Part shown: positions 15,883 to 24,783 of the stretch, piece by piece
Numbering within the stretch: position 1 is the first letter of the stretch
How the letters are laid out: each line of letters opens with the position of its first letter
Assembly: GCA_964368815.1 (NCBI GenBank)
Contig: CAYJDA010000007.1
Span: 27,570-91,569, forward strand
Direction: 5' to 3'
DNA from: CAYJBH01 sp964368815
GTDB taxonomy: Bacteria; Bacillota; Clostridia; Oscillospirales; Ruminococcaceae
DNA: 64,000 bases
Notes under the pieces: model-generated
What the model was told of the DNA's origin: nothing
The model's input: only the letters and a program-made list of their open reading frames with translations
Database searches by the model: none
Made by a program: the position numbers and the translations under genes

Positions 15883-17655
15883 CTAAATTCTTGTTAAATA
15901 TTTTTCTTCATAACCAGCCAAAATTTCTGCCATTGCAGCGCTGTTACGGCTGTTTTTAAACTGTTTTTTCATGTCGTGGAAGTCGTAATCAGCTTTACCG
16001 CTGTTAAGATATATAACACGGTTTGCAATGTTACTGCAGTGATCCGAAATTCTCTCTATGTCGGAAAGAATTTCAACAAAAATCACACCATTTTCTAACT
16101 TGCATTTTGCATTTTTAAGACGCTTAATATGGCGCTCACGAAGCTTTTCACAAATAACGTCTACCGTTTCCTCTAATGGCTCAACAGAATATGCTACAGT
16201 AATGTTGTTGGTTTTTAGAGCAGTGTTGATGTTGTTGAGGTTTTCATAAACAGCTTCGTAAAGAACCTGTAGCTCGTTTCTGGCGTTTTGAGAAAAACCC
16301 TTTTTGGTAATATTTTTTGAGTGATTGGAAATGTTCACACAGTGGTCACCAATTCTTTCGATATCGGATATAGTGCTAAGAAGAAGGGAAACAGTGTTGC
16401 TTTCCTCTACCGAGAGTTCATCGTGCGATGCCTTAAGCAAGAAGTTAGATACCGCCACCTCTAAGCCGTCCATAGTTTCTTCGATGGAATCTATCTTGAG
16501 TTTTAAATCGCCATCCCGCTCATTAATAATCGTCATTGCATTGCTAAAGTTTTCCATGGAAAGCTTTGACATGTATGCAACGGTATCCTGAGCTTTTTGA
16601 ATAGCTACAACCGGAGAGGCAAGGATACGTTCGTCTAGAATAGGAACGCCCGAACCGGGGGTAGCCTGCGATTCACCTTTATCCTTAACGGTGAAGGTTG
16701 CGAGCCTTGCAAGAGATTTAGTAAAGGGGAGGAAAAGCAAGGTAACCAGAACGTTAAAGGCAGTATGAAAGTTAGCAATGCCGCTTCGATCGATAACGTC
16801 ATCCCAAAATGTAAACTCACCTATTATATATCTTGAACCGTATATTGCAATCATAAAAACGGTGGTACCGATTACGTTAAAATAAAGATGGCTAAATGCG
16901 CTGCGTTTTGCGGTTTTACTTGCTCCGATAGAGGCTAACATGGGTGTTATACAGGTACCGATATTTTGACCTAAAATAATCGGTATGGCTGCCGACCAAC
17001 TAATAATTCCGGTGGAGGCAAGAGCCTGCAGAATACCGACAGATGCGGAACTCGACTGGATTGCCGCCGTAACAAGAGCACCGGCAATAACGCCGAGTAT
17101 AGGATTTTCAAGCGAGGAGAAAAGTTCAACAAACAGTTCAGATTCACGAAGAGGGCGAACAGCATCCTCCATGGTGAACATTCCGGTGAATAAAACTCCG
17201 AAACCCACAAGTGCCTGACCGATATCACGTTTTTTTGGGCTTTCAGAAAACATGAATAAAAACGCACCAATGCAAGCAAATACAGGTGCTATAGTAGATG
17301 GTTTTAACAGTAGTAGGAAAAAGTTATCGGACTCTATATCGCCAAGGCTTAAAATCTGTGCAGTAACTGTAGTACCGATGTTGGCACCCATGATAACTCC
17401 GATTGCCTGGGAGAGTTGCATCATACCGCTGTTTACAAGACCAACAACCATAACAGTACTTGCCGAGGAGCTTTGTATCGCGGCAGTAAGAAGTGCACCA
17501 AATATTACTGCTAAAACCGGGTTGCTGGTAAGCTTTCGCAGTGTAGACTCAAGCTTGTTGCCGGCAATTTTCTCTAACCCCGTTGCCATGGTTTGCATTC
17601 CGAATAAAAATAATGCAAGTCCACCTAATAATCCTATTACGTCAAAAAAATCCAT
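15883..17655 (-). CDS. Na/Pi cotransporter with C-terminal PhoU-like domain
   Basis: The N-terminal ~320 residues hold about eight membrane helices with two inverted-repeat QSSSA signatures (AAIQSSSASTVMVVGL and AAIQSSSASVGILQAL), the hallmark of type II Na/phosphate cotransporters. The C-terminal ~220 residues form two PhoU-like helical repeats ('LLLSTISDIERIGDHCVNISNHS', 'EILSDIERISDHCSNIANRV') that sit in the cytoplasm and are thought to regulate uptake. ATG 17655 (MDFFDVIG) with an AGAGGT site is chosen over the upstream in-frame start at 17691. Confidence 0.92.
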   Translation of the reverse strand: MDFFDVIGLLGGLALFLFGMQTMATGLEKIAGNKLESTLRKLTSNPVLAVIFGALLTAAIQSSSASTVMVVGLVNSGMMQLSQAIGVIMGANIGTTVTAQILSLGDIESDNFFLLLLKPSTIAPVFACIGAFLFMFSESPKKRDIGQALVGFGVLFTGMFTMEDAVRPLRESELFVELFSSLENPILGVIAGALVTAAIQSSSASVGILQALASTGIISWSAAIPIILGQNIGTCITPMLASIGASKTAKRSAFSHLYFNVIGTTVFMIAIYGSRYIIGEFTFWDDVIDRSGIANFHTAFNVLVTLLFLPFTKSLARLATFTVKDKGESQATPGSGVPILDERILASPVVAIQKAQDTVAYMSKLSMENFSNAMTIINERDGDLKLKIDSIEETMDGLEVAVSNFLLKASHDELSVEESNTVSLLLSTISDIERIGDHCVNISNHSKNITKKGFSQNARNELQVLYEAVYENLNNINTALKTNNITVAYSVEPLEETVDVICEKLRERHIKRLKNAKCKLENGVIFVEILSDIERISDHCSNIANRVIYLNSGKADYDFHDMKKQFKNSRNSAAMAEILAGYEEKYLTRI

Positions 17656-17793
17656 TTTTACCTCTTTGGGTTTATGATATAATGCTAACACATTAAATAA
17701 TAAAAATAAATAGATTTAGTAAAACTTTCATCTTTTCTATCTTATTAACATAATATGCTCATTATTTTTGTAGTCTTTTTACATCATGCTCAA

Positions 17794-18555
17794 CTAATTA
17801 GTACTGCCTGAAAGAGCAAGTCCGTCTAAAATCAAGGTTTTAGAAAGAATTACACTATGTTTCATCAGTGGAACCACTATAGAGGCAGCTCCTCCTGTTG
17901 CAATGATAGTTTTAGCATCGCCGAGCTCCTGCAAAAACCTATCTACCATTCCGTCCAGCATGGCGGCAGTTCCGAGTAGAATTCCGCTTTTTATCGAGTT
18001 TTGTGTATTTGTTCCTATTGCGGCAGGTGGTGGAGTAACCGGGATATCCATCAGCAGTGATGTTCTTCTAACCAAAGCATCAAGCGAAATAAACATTCCG
18101 GGTGCTATTGCCACGCCTTTAAAAACGCCATCCTTATCTATGGCAGAAATTTTGGTTGCAGTTCCCGCATCAATTATTATAGCGGGAAGTGGAAACTTGT
18201 TTTTAACATAGTAAGCAGAGGCAACCAGATCACAGCCCAGCTCTTTAGGGTTGTCGATATCTATGCGTAGCTCGGGGCAGCAGTGAGCGCCAAACTGGAT
18301 AACCTCTACATCGCAGATCATCCCAACAGCCTCGGAAATAATTCCGTTAAGCCTTGGAACTACACTGGAAACTATAATCTTTTCGATATCGGAGCTATTA
18401 ATATCGTTTAGCCTTAGCAGCTCCGATATTACTATAGCGTACTGGGGTGGTTCCAGCTGTTTTTCGGTTGCAATACGATTAAAAAAACAAATATTGCCGG
18501 AGTTATACACACCAATAACTATGTTGCTGTTACCTATATCAATTACCATTAGCAT
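17794..18555 (-). CDS. coaX: Type III pantothenate kinase CoaX
   Basis: The protein opens with MVIDIGNSNIVIGVY, the phosphate-binding motif of the ASKHA fold, and shows DAGTATKISAID and the later GTAAMLDGMVDRF segment typical of type III enzymes. It phosphorylates pantothenate as the first step of coenzyme A synthesis and is not feedback inhibited by CoA. Length (253 residues) is normal. An AGAGGA site 8 bases before ATG 18555 supports the start. Confidence 0.94.
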   Translation of the reverse strand: MLMVIDIGNSNIVIGVYNSGNICFFNRIATEKQLEPPQYAIVISELLRLNDINSSDIEKIIVSSVVPRLNGIISEAVGMICDVEVIQFGAHCCPELRIDIDNPKELGCDLVASAYYVKNKFPLPAIIIDAGTATKISAIDKDGVFKGVAIAPGMFISLDALVRRTSLLMDIPVTPPPAAIGTNTQNSIKSGILLGTAAMLDGMVDRFLQELGDAKTIIATGGAASIVVPLMKHSVILSKTLILDGLALSGSTN

Positions 18556-18618
18556 AATCTGTATCCTCTACTGCATAAACTTAATAACGACAATCGTGAA
18601 ATAATTGGGGGAAAAGGT

Positions 18619-19140
18619 ATGTTTATTTTAACCATGAATAGAAAAGGCGTAAAAAAAGTGATCATTGTTGCCTGTAGTCTGCTGCTGGTATGCACAACAT
18701 TAATCGGCGGAGCTATCTTGTTATCCGATGATGTTACCGAGGCAATGGCAAACGGCAATTCATCCGGTGTCGACGTTAACGGAATTGGCGATGTTGCAAA
18801 AATTTTTGAAGGTTACGGCATAACCACCGATATTACCACCGGTGAGGTTAGTAGCGTTGTTATCCCTTCTGATTTCGACGATGATTTCAGCGAATTTAAC
18901 AGCATCATTACCGAAAGCGGCGGCGATATCAGTAGCCTAAAAGGGGATACCGTAGAACGATGGAAGATACTTGTAACCAATCGTAGCTCTAAGGATGAAG
19001 TTGTTTGGGGGGTTACATTGGTAAGAAATAACCGCTCGGTAGGAAGTTATCTTCTCTGCGAACCATCGGGACAGGTTCGCTCGGTTATGGACGATACCAT
19101 GCAGGTAATGGCAGAAACTGAGGTGCCGGCTGAACTATAA
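18619..19140 (+). CDS. Exported DUF4830-like protein
   Basis: A single N-terminal membrane or signal segment (about residues 12-34, 'VIIVACSLLLVCTTLIGGAILL') precedes a small extracellular domain. The pattern 'FEGYGITTDITTGEVSSVVIPSDFDDDFSEFNSI', then 'LKGDTVERWKILVTN' and 'SYLLCEPSGQVRSV', resembles the DUF4830 family of Firmicute exported proteins, whose function is unknown. It is transcribed divergently from coaX and ends at a strong bidirectional terminator. A second in-frame ATG at 18634 is an alternative start. Confidence 0.65.
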   Translation: MFILTMNRKGVKKVIIVACSLLLVCTTLIGGAILLSDDVTEAMANGNSSGVDVNGIGDVAKIFEGYGITTDITTGEVSSVVIPSDFDDDFSEFNSIITESGGDISSLKGDTVERWKILVTNRSSKDEVVWGVTLVRNNRSVGSYLLCEPSGQVRSVMDDTMQVMAETEVPAEL

Positions 19141-19144
19141 GAAG

Positions 19145-19180
19145 AAGTTTAGCGGGCGGAGTAAATCGCCCGCTAAACTT
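19145..19180. terminator. Bidirectional intrinsic terminator
   Basis: Perfect 14-base arms (AAGTTTAGCGGGCG and its complement) enclose an 8-base loop, between the convergent DUF4830-like and potD genes. A T-rich tract follows the stem in both directions. Confidence 0.85.
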
Positions 19181-19187
19181 TTGTAGG

Positions 19188-20381
19188 TTAATAGTCTTTT
19201 TTCTTTTTACGGAATTTAAATAGATATACCAATGCAATAATTGCAACAAGTGCGATTATAATGGTTGGCATTACCCATGTGCCTGCATCCTCTTCAGCGG
19301 TACGAATTTCTGTCCACTGCTTATCCATCTCGGCGTTAACCTCATCGGAAAGTAGTGCAAAAGTCGTGCCGTTAGCTATTACATCGGAAGGTATAAACAC
19401 TAACGGATTGTCCAAAATTTCGTCAGACAAAAGCTCTCTTGCGCCCATAACCGGGGTGGTATAGTAAATATATTCCGTGTTGGCAGCAGATGTTTCCGGC
19501 TCACACATAAAGTTGATGTACATCTCGGCAGCTTCTTTGTTGGGGCTTCCTTTGGGAATTGCCATAGCATCAACAAAAACATTAACCCCCTCTTTTGGGA
19601 ATACATAGCTAAGGTCGGGGTTTGCTTCAATCATGTTGTTCGCATCACCGGCGTAATAGGCTCCGATGGCAGCATTGCCGCCTTCTAAAGCATCAAAGAT
19701 CTCATCGGCAACATAACGTGGTTCAACAGATTTTTGCTCGGTTAAAAGCTCTGCTGCTTGCTGAACCTCCTCCACTGTCTGTGGATTTAAAGTCATTCCA
19801 CTATATGCCTGAGCAACCGCAAAAGCATCTCTTGAGTTATTAAACATCAGGATATCGCCTTTATATGTTTCATCAAACATCAATCCCCAGCTGTCGGGAG
19901 TGCCCTCTACCATGGTGGTGTTATAAATCATACATACCGCACCCAACATATAGGGAACAGAATAGCTATTGTCCGGGTCAAAATCATGTCCGAGTGCCGA
20001 GGGATCAATATCGGTAAAGTTCGGAATATTATTCATGTCCAGCGGCTCTAACATGTCCTCGTTTATCATCCTAGCTATCATATAGTCTGATGGAATGATA
20101 ACATCATAGTCGGCACCGCCGCCCTTAATTTTTGTGTACATTTCTTCGTTCGTGGCAAAGTTGGTATAGTTTACAGTAATTCCGGTTAATGCCTCGAACT
20201 CGGCGTTTACATCCATGCTATCGTCCGATCCGTCGCTGATGTATTCGCCCCAGTTGTATACATTCAGTGTGATATTCTGGTCTGCCAGCCTACCCCAGTC
20301 GTACTCACTCTCGGCAGATACCGAAAATGGAACAGCCGCTAATAAAAGCACCGCTGCAATACAAGAAATGATTTTTTTCAA
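19188..20381 (-). CDS. potD: Spermidine/putrescine-binding protein PotD with C-terminal membrane anchor
   Basis: A cleavable signal peptide (to about residue 23, SVSA) is followed by a PotD-type binding domain: 'LNVYNWGEYISDG', 'DYDVIIPSDYMIARM', 'VPYMLGAVCMIYN' and 'NAAIGAYYAGDAN'. It lacks the lipobox cysteine usual in Gram-positive PotD. Instead the C-terminus has a ~20-residue hydrophobic helix followed by a basic tail (FKFRKKKKDY), so the receptor is probably held in the membrane by its C-terminus. The start codon is TTG with a GGAGGA site. It is the last gene of potABCD. Confidence 0.93.
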   Translation of the reverse strand: MKKIISCIAAVLLLAAVPFSVSAESEYDWGRLADQNITLNVYNWGEYISDGSDDSMDVNAEFEALTGITVNYTNFATNEEMYTKIKGGGADYDVIIPSDYMIARMINEDMLEPLDMNNIPNFTDIDPSALGHDFDPDNSYSVPYMLGAVCMIYNTTMVEGTPDSWGLMFDETYKGDILMFNNSRDAFAVAQAYSGMTLNPQTVEEVQQAAELLTEQKSVEPRYVADEIFDALEGGNAAIGAYYAGDANNMIEANPDLSYVFPKEGVNVFVDAMAIPKGSPNKEAAEMYINFMCEPETSAANTEYIYYTTPVMGARELLSDEILDNPLVFIPSDVIANGTTFALLSDEVNAEMDKQWTEIRTAEEDAGTWVMPTIIIALVAIIALVYLFKFRKKKKDY

Positions 20382-20405
20382 CTTAGTAAATCCTCCATAA
20401 ATTTG

Positions 20406-21194
20406 TTAATATTCTTTCTTCTCTTTACGCAGTGATTGATAATTCATAATCAACAGTATCGTCATTACCACAACAAAAATCACGGTAGATAGCGCATTTA
20501 TCTCGGGACTTACCCTCTTCCTTGTCATGGAATAGATAGCTATCGGAAGTGTTTGCGTTGTGCCGCTGGTGAAGTAGCTGATTATAAAATCGTCTATCGA
20601 AAACGTAAGAGCAATTAAGAACCCTGAAATTATTCCCGGGCTTATTTCGGGTAGAACAACCTTGAAAAAAGCCTGTACGGGGTTGCAACCAAGATCCAGT
20701 GCCGCCTCTACTATGCGGTAATCCATCTGACGTATCTTTGGCATTACCGAAAGGATAACATAGGGTAGGCAGAAGGTAATATGTGCTATTAATAGTGTAG
20801 GTATTCCAAAAATTTGATAAGGAATTGCCGATTTAAAAACCACGAAAAGTAGCATCAACGAGATACCTGTAACAATTTCGGGGTTGATAACCGGAAGGTA
20901 GGATATATTTAATATTATCGTTCGGGAGGTTTTTTTCATGGAAGAAATACCAACCGCCGCTGCTGTACCTATTATCGTTGCAATAGTCGAGGCAAGTGCC
21001 GCCAACCAAAGTGTCAGAAACAACGAGCTTAACAGCTCTTCATTTTGAAACAGCTCGATATACCAGTCGAGTGTGAATCCGGAAAAAACAGCATAACTTT
21101 TGCTCTCATTAAAGGAATACACCATCATGATGAATATCGGCAAAAATAAAAACGACATCGCAAGGGTGAGATAAATGTTACCGAGCTTTTTCAT
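20406..21194 (-). CDS. potC: Polyamine ABC permease PotC
   Basis: Six membrane helices and the inner-loop EAA motif 'EAALDLGCNPVQAFFKVVLPEISPG' mark it as the second permease of the spermidine/putrescine importer. ATG 21194 overlaps the potB stop as ATGA and is preceded by GGAGGG; the upstream in-frame start at 21248 would lie within potB and is rejected. potD follows after 24 bases. Confidence 0.94.
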   Translation of the reverse strand: MKKLGNIYLTLAMSFLFLPIFIMMVYSFNESKSYAVFSGFTLDWYIELFQNEELLSSLFLTLWLAALASTIATIIGTAAAVGISSMKKTSRTIILNISYLPVINPEIVTGISLMLLFVVFKSAIPYQIFGIPTLLIAHITFCLPYVILSVMPKIRQMDYRIVEAALDLGCNPVQAFFKVVLPEISPGIISGFLIALTFSIDDFIISYFTSGTTQTLPIAIYSMTRKRVSPEINALSTVIFVVVMTILLIMNYQSLRKEKKEY

Positions 21195-22003
21195 ATCATG
21201 CCCTCCATACTCTCCTCGTCGCCAAGCTTGTTGGTTACAGACATACATGCAAGTACGATTAGCATTAGAACCAATGCCATGGCAGAACCAAGACCATAGT
21301 TGTTGGAGTTGCCAAGGAACTGTAGCTCTATAACGTCTCCAATTAGCATGGTAGAGCCACCACCCAGCATGCGTGAGATGATAAAGGTGGATATCGCAGG
21401 AACAAACACAAGGGTTATTCCGGTTGTTATTCCGGGAACAGATAGCGGTAATAAAACCTTTTTAAAAACGTTAAAAGGGCCGCATCCCAAATCCTGAGCC
21501 GCCTGAATAACGCTATTATCAATTTTAACCATGGTGGAATACATTGGCAGTATCATAAATGGTAGATAGTTGTATACCATACCAAGAACAATAGCACCGT
21601 CGGTTCCTATCATCTCCAGCGGACCTATTCCCACTATTCCAAGTATCGAGTTGATTATTCCGTTACGCTCTAACAGCGCCATCCATGCATATGTTCTAAG
21701 TAAAAAATTAATCCACATCGGAAGCATAACCATCATAAGCATTAGCTTTTGCCTTTTAGGAGTATAACGGCTAATTGCAAAGCTTACGGGAAATGCAATT
21801 ATAAGGCAGATAATGGTTGCAATTACCGCAAGCATTATGCTACGCAAAAAAACAGGAGCATATCCCATTAAATCGGCAACATTTTCGAGGCTGGGATTGC
21901 CAAGCTTATCGGTAAAGGCAAAATAAATAACAAGTAGAATAGGTGCAAGGATAAAAACCGCCATCCAAACCACATAGGGTAGGGCAACACGTGATTTTAA
22001 CAA
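21191..22003 (-). CDS. potB: Polyamine ABC permease PotB
   Basis: This 270-residue permease has six predicted helices and an EAA loop 'QAAQDLGCGPFNVFKKVLLPLSVPG'. It begins with TTG at 22003, immediately after the potA stop codon, with GGAAAGGG upstream, so translation is probably coupled to potA. It overlaps potC by 4 bases. Confidence 0.93.
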   Translation of the reverse strand: MLKSRVALPYVVWMAVFILAPILLVIYFAFTDKLGNPSLENVADLMGYAPVFLRSIMLAVIATIICLIIAFPVSFAISRYTPKRQKLMLMMVMLPMWINFLLRTYAWMALLERNGIINSILGIVGIGPLEMIGTDGAIVLGMVYNYLPFMILPMYSTMVKIDNSVIQAAQDLGCGPFNVFKKVLLPLSVPGITTGITLVFVPAISTFIISRMLGGGSTMLIGDVIELQFLGNSNNYGLGSAMALVLMLIVLACMSVTNKLGDEESMEGMI

Positions 22004-23053
22004 CTATATTTCCCTTTCCTCATATTCCATAATATGTATCTCTTCAGGGCCTATATTAAGGCCAATCATCTCTCCGGGTTGCTGGCTTTGGGTAGAATGA
22101 ATTATCCAGTCGTATCCTGCTTGTTCCACCTCAATTTCGTAATGAACACCCTTAAATACAACATTTTTAACAAGTCCCGACATCTTTCCTTGTATTGCCG
22201 GTACAACATCGATATCCTCGGGACGAACAACAACCTGAACAGGTTTTCTTCCAAACCCTTTGTCGACACAGTCGAAGGTAGCGCCACCAAATTCCACGAC
22301 ATAGTCGTTAGGCATAAAACCGGTTATAATGTTTGATTCGCCTATAAAGTCGGCAACAAAGCTGTTTATCGGTTCGTTATAAATATCCTGTGGGGTTCCG
22401 GACTGCTGAATTAATCCGTCCTTCATAACTACCACCCTGTCCGACATGGTTAAGGCTTCTTCCTGGTCGTGGGTAACATAGATGAAGGTAATATCGAGGC
22501 TTTGCTGAATTCGTTTAAGCTCTATCTGCATTTCTTTTCGAAGCTTTAAATCTAAAGCGCCAAGCGGTTCGTCTAATAAAAGAACCCTGGGGTGATTTAC
22601 CAGTGCACGTGCAATGGCAACGCGCTGCTGTTGTCCGCCTGAAAGTTTATCGGTAGAGCGACCTTCAAAACCTTTAAGCCCTACCATCTCCAACATAGGC
22701 TTAACGCGTTCTTTTATCTCGGTTTCGGATAGCTTTTGAACCCTTAATCCAAATGCAACATTTTCGTATACATCCAGATGAGGAAATAAAGCATAACGTT
22801 GAAACACCGTGTTAACATTACGTTTGTAGGGTGGGAGGTCGGTAATATCCTGTCCGTCGAAGGTTACCTTTCCCTTGCTGGGAATAATAAAACCACCGAT
22901 AACCCTAAGTGTGGTGGTTTTACCACAGCCCGAGGGTCCCAGTAGCGTAACAAATTCTTTATCGGCTATTTCTAATGAAAAATCGTTCAGTATCGGCTCT
23001 CTACCAAAATCTACATTTATACCAGAGAGAGTAATAATGGACTGTTGTGACAA
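22004..23053 (-). CDS. potA: Polyamine ABC transporter ATPase PotA
   Basis: Walker A (LGPSGCGKTTTLR), the signature LSGGQQQRVAIARAL and Walker B (VLLLDEPLGALD) are all present, followed by a C-terminal TOBE-type regulatory domain ('VRPEDIDVV'). Length 349 residues is normal for PotA. The start codon is TTG at 23053 with AAAGGG upstream. The gene follows an unknown membrane-protein gene by 37 bases, with no clear promoter between them, so the pot genes may be read from the lysS promoter. Confidence 0.93.
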   Translation of the reverse strand: MSQQSIITLSGINVDFGREPILNDFSLEIADKEFVTLLGPSGCGKTTTLRVIGGFIIPSKGKVTFDGQDITDLPPYKRNVNTVFQRYALFPHLDVYENVAFGLRVQKLSETEIKERVKPMLEMVGLKGFEGRSTDKLSGGQQQRVAIARALVNHPRVLLLDEPLGALDLKLRKEMQIELKRIQQSLDITFIYVTHDQEEALTMSDRVVVMKDGLIQQSGTPQDIYNEPINSFVADFIGESNIITGFMPNDYVVEFGGATFDCVDKGFGRKPVQVVVRPEDIDVVPAIQGKMSGLVKNVVFKGVHYEIEVEQAGYDWIIHSTQSQQPGEMIGLNIGPEEIHIMEYEEREI

Positions 23054-23090
23054 TAAAGTTTCCCTTTCATTTATCTGTTATTATCTTCCG

Positions 23091-23747
23091 CTAAAGGCTC
23101 TCGTGGAGCCTTAGTTTTTCAATGTAGATGCTTCTCACGTCGTTGTTGTAATCTTGAATTGATTTATGGCTATCCTCGATACTACCCATTTTATGCTGCA
23201 CATCCTCTAATAATTTCCGCTTTTTATCGCTCATTTTATAATCGTTAACAGGTTGCGAGGAAAGAGTCGTGACAGATTCAACTCTAAAGAAAAAGTGGTA
23301 AAGTGCTGCGGTAACAACCACAGTTGTATACACCAGCGTCATTCCAAGAAGAACAAGTTGAAAAATAAGCTTAATATTGATTAGCAGAGAGTTATATCCT
23401 TGGGTTGTGGATTCTATGTTAGCAACCCAGGGCTCGAAGTTAAGGAAAATATACACCACTATCAGTATCGATAACAGAATATCTACACCGAGAAGGCCCC
23501 TTTTGCGAATTAAACCAAAGCTAAAATATGCAAAACAAGCAACTGCAGTAGCGGCTAAAGCTATTAGGTAATCGTTGTAATCCGAAAGCCTTGCGTAGGC
23601 GGGTGCACCGTTTGCCGTGAACATAGAGTAAACTAAAAACTCGTTTATAAAGGTAAGCACTACCAATAAAAACAAGGCACACTTTATAGCACCGCTAAAC
23701 AGGCTGATAAGGGTATGAAATATTTTATTTTTACGCCTGCTGTTCAT
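23091..23747 (-). CDS. Unknown four-helix membrane protein
   Basis: I do not recognise this 218-residue protein. It shows four hydrophobic segments (about residues 17-42, 61-80, 85-102 and 125-150) and a charged C-terminal region of ~50 residues that looks helical ('KKRKLLEDVQHKMGSIEDSHKSIQDYNNDV'). The 5' end overlaps the preceding gene by 17 bases, so the two are probably made together. It lies between ruvX and potA. Confidence 0.65.
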   Translation of the reverse strand: MNSRRKNKIFHTLISLFSGAIKCALFLLVVLTFINEFLVYSMFTANGAPAYARLSDYNDYLIALAATAVACFAYFSFGLIRKRGLLGVDILLSILIVVYIFLNFEPWVANIESTTQGYNSLLINIKLIFQLVLLGMTLVYTTVVVTAALYHFFFRVESVTTLSSQPVNDYKMSDKKRKLLEDVQHKMGSIEDSHKSIQDYNNDVRSIYIEKLRLHESL

Positions 23748-24321
23748 CTGCTAAAATGCCCTCCGCTCCTAATATTAAACTCTCTATAAACATATTTGCC
23801 TGATATAAAATCTCATCCTTTGAGAGAAATCTTTCGTAATCAAAACGGTAGATTATCATATAAACACCATTTGCTACCTTGGTTACCGTTTCATTTTCGC
23901 TCTTTTTATTCTTTAACTCCTCCATGCTTTTTCCCGAGAAAACTACCTTGGATATCATGGAAAAATGGTTGCTTACATAGGAAAAGTTAATGCCGTTATC
24001 ATCTCGGTATATGCTCTCCATATTGCATAGTGCTTCAACCTGTGACTCGGTTTCAAGCTTAAGCTGAGCAAGCTCATTTTCGTCAGTATCTAAAAGTGTT
24101 AAGTTTCCGTCCTGCGTGAAGGTTACTGTCGACAGCTTTGGATAGTTACTGATTTGATTATAAATCTCTATTATCGCCGGAACATCGGTTATCATGTCGT
24201 CTACCTTTTCACTGTCCCGTCTAATACTCTCAGTAGCAAACAGATAAACCGAAGCACATATTAACAATGTAACCGTTATAACATTAATTGTAACCATAGC
24301 AAGCGGCCCTCTTGTAAGCAT
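23731..24321 (-). CDS. Unknown membrane-anchored protein
   Basis: I do not recognise this 196-residue protein. One N-terminal membrane helix (about residues 6-28) precedes a ~165-residue domain with charged and mixed segments, including 'LSTVTFTQDGNLTLLDTDENELAQLKLETE', which reads like beta strands. The domain is probably outside the cell. An AAGGAG site precedes ATG 24321. It is separated from ruvX by 37 bases and overlaps the next membrane-protein gene. Confidence 0.62.
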   Translation of the reverse strand: MLTRGPLAMVTINVITVTLLICASVYLFATESIRRDSEKVDDMITDVPAIIEIYNQISNYPKLSTVTFTQDGNLTLLDTDENELAQLKLETESQVEALCNMESIYRDDNGINFSYVSNHFSMISKVVFSGKSMEELKNKKSENETVTKVANGVYMIIYRFDYERFLSKDEILYQANMFIESLILGAEGILADEQQA

Positions 24322-24358
24322 TCTACTCCTTATATTCGTTCACACACTATGTATAGAA

Positions 24359-24772
24359 TTATCCGTTACGCTTAATTAAGAATCTTTCAAGTATTAGTGC
24401 GGCCGCTACCGCATCTTCCTCTTCTCCTCTTTTTTTCTTCTTTTTACCGTTAGTACGCATTATGTTTTGCGCTTCTTTGGAGGAACTGTCCTCCGGCATA
24501 TACTCAATCGGAATATCTAAAACTCCGGATAGTATTCCACCTAATCTTTTACACTGTTCGGCATGTGGGTGTGGATTTCCATCGTCATAAACCGGCAACC
24601 CGATTACTATCATGGATATTTCGTATTCCTTTACGGCGTAAACAATTTTTTCTGCTGTTTTTGCCATGCTTTTTTCTCGTAGTACTCCAAGAGGTGAACA
24701 CAAAAACTCTGTCCTATCGCAGGCGGCAAGCCCGGTTTTCGTCTCTCCGTAGTCAACCGACATTATTTTCAA
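24359..24772 (-). CDS. ruvX: RuvX/YqgF-type putative Holliday junction resolvase
   Basis: The fold begins IMSVDYGETKTGLAACD, the RNase-H-like first strand with its catalytic Asp, and continues with IVIGLPVYDDG. The usual DERLTT segment is replaced by EDSSSKEAQ, and a lysine-rich insert (GKKKKKRGEEED) precedes the C-terminal AAALILERFL helix, so the active-site loop is divergent. YqgF proteins act in rRNA processing or DNA junction resolution. Start is TTG 24772 with a GGAG site; ATG 24763 is an alternative. lysS lies 11 bases upstream. Confidence 0.85.
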   Translation of the reverse strand: MKIMSVDYGETKTGLAACDRTEFLCSPLGVLREKSMAKTAEKIVYAVKEYEISMIVIGLPVYDDGNPHPHAEQCKRLGGILSGVLDIPIEYMPEDSSSKEAQNIMRTNGKKKKKRGEEEDAVAAALILERFLIKRNG

Positions 24773-24783
24773 TTGTTAGCTCC

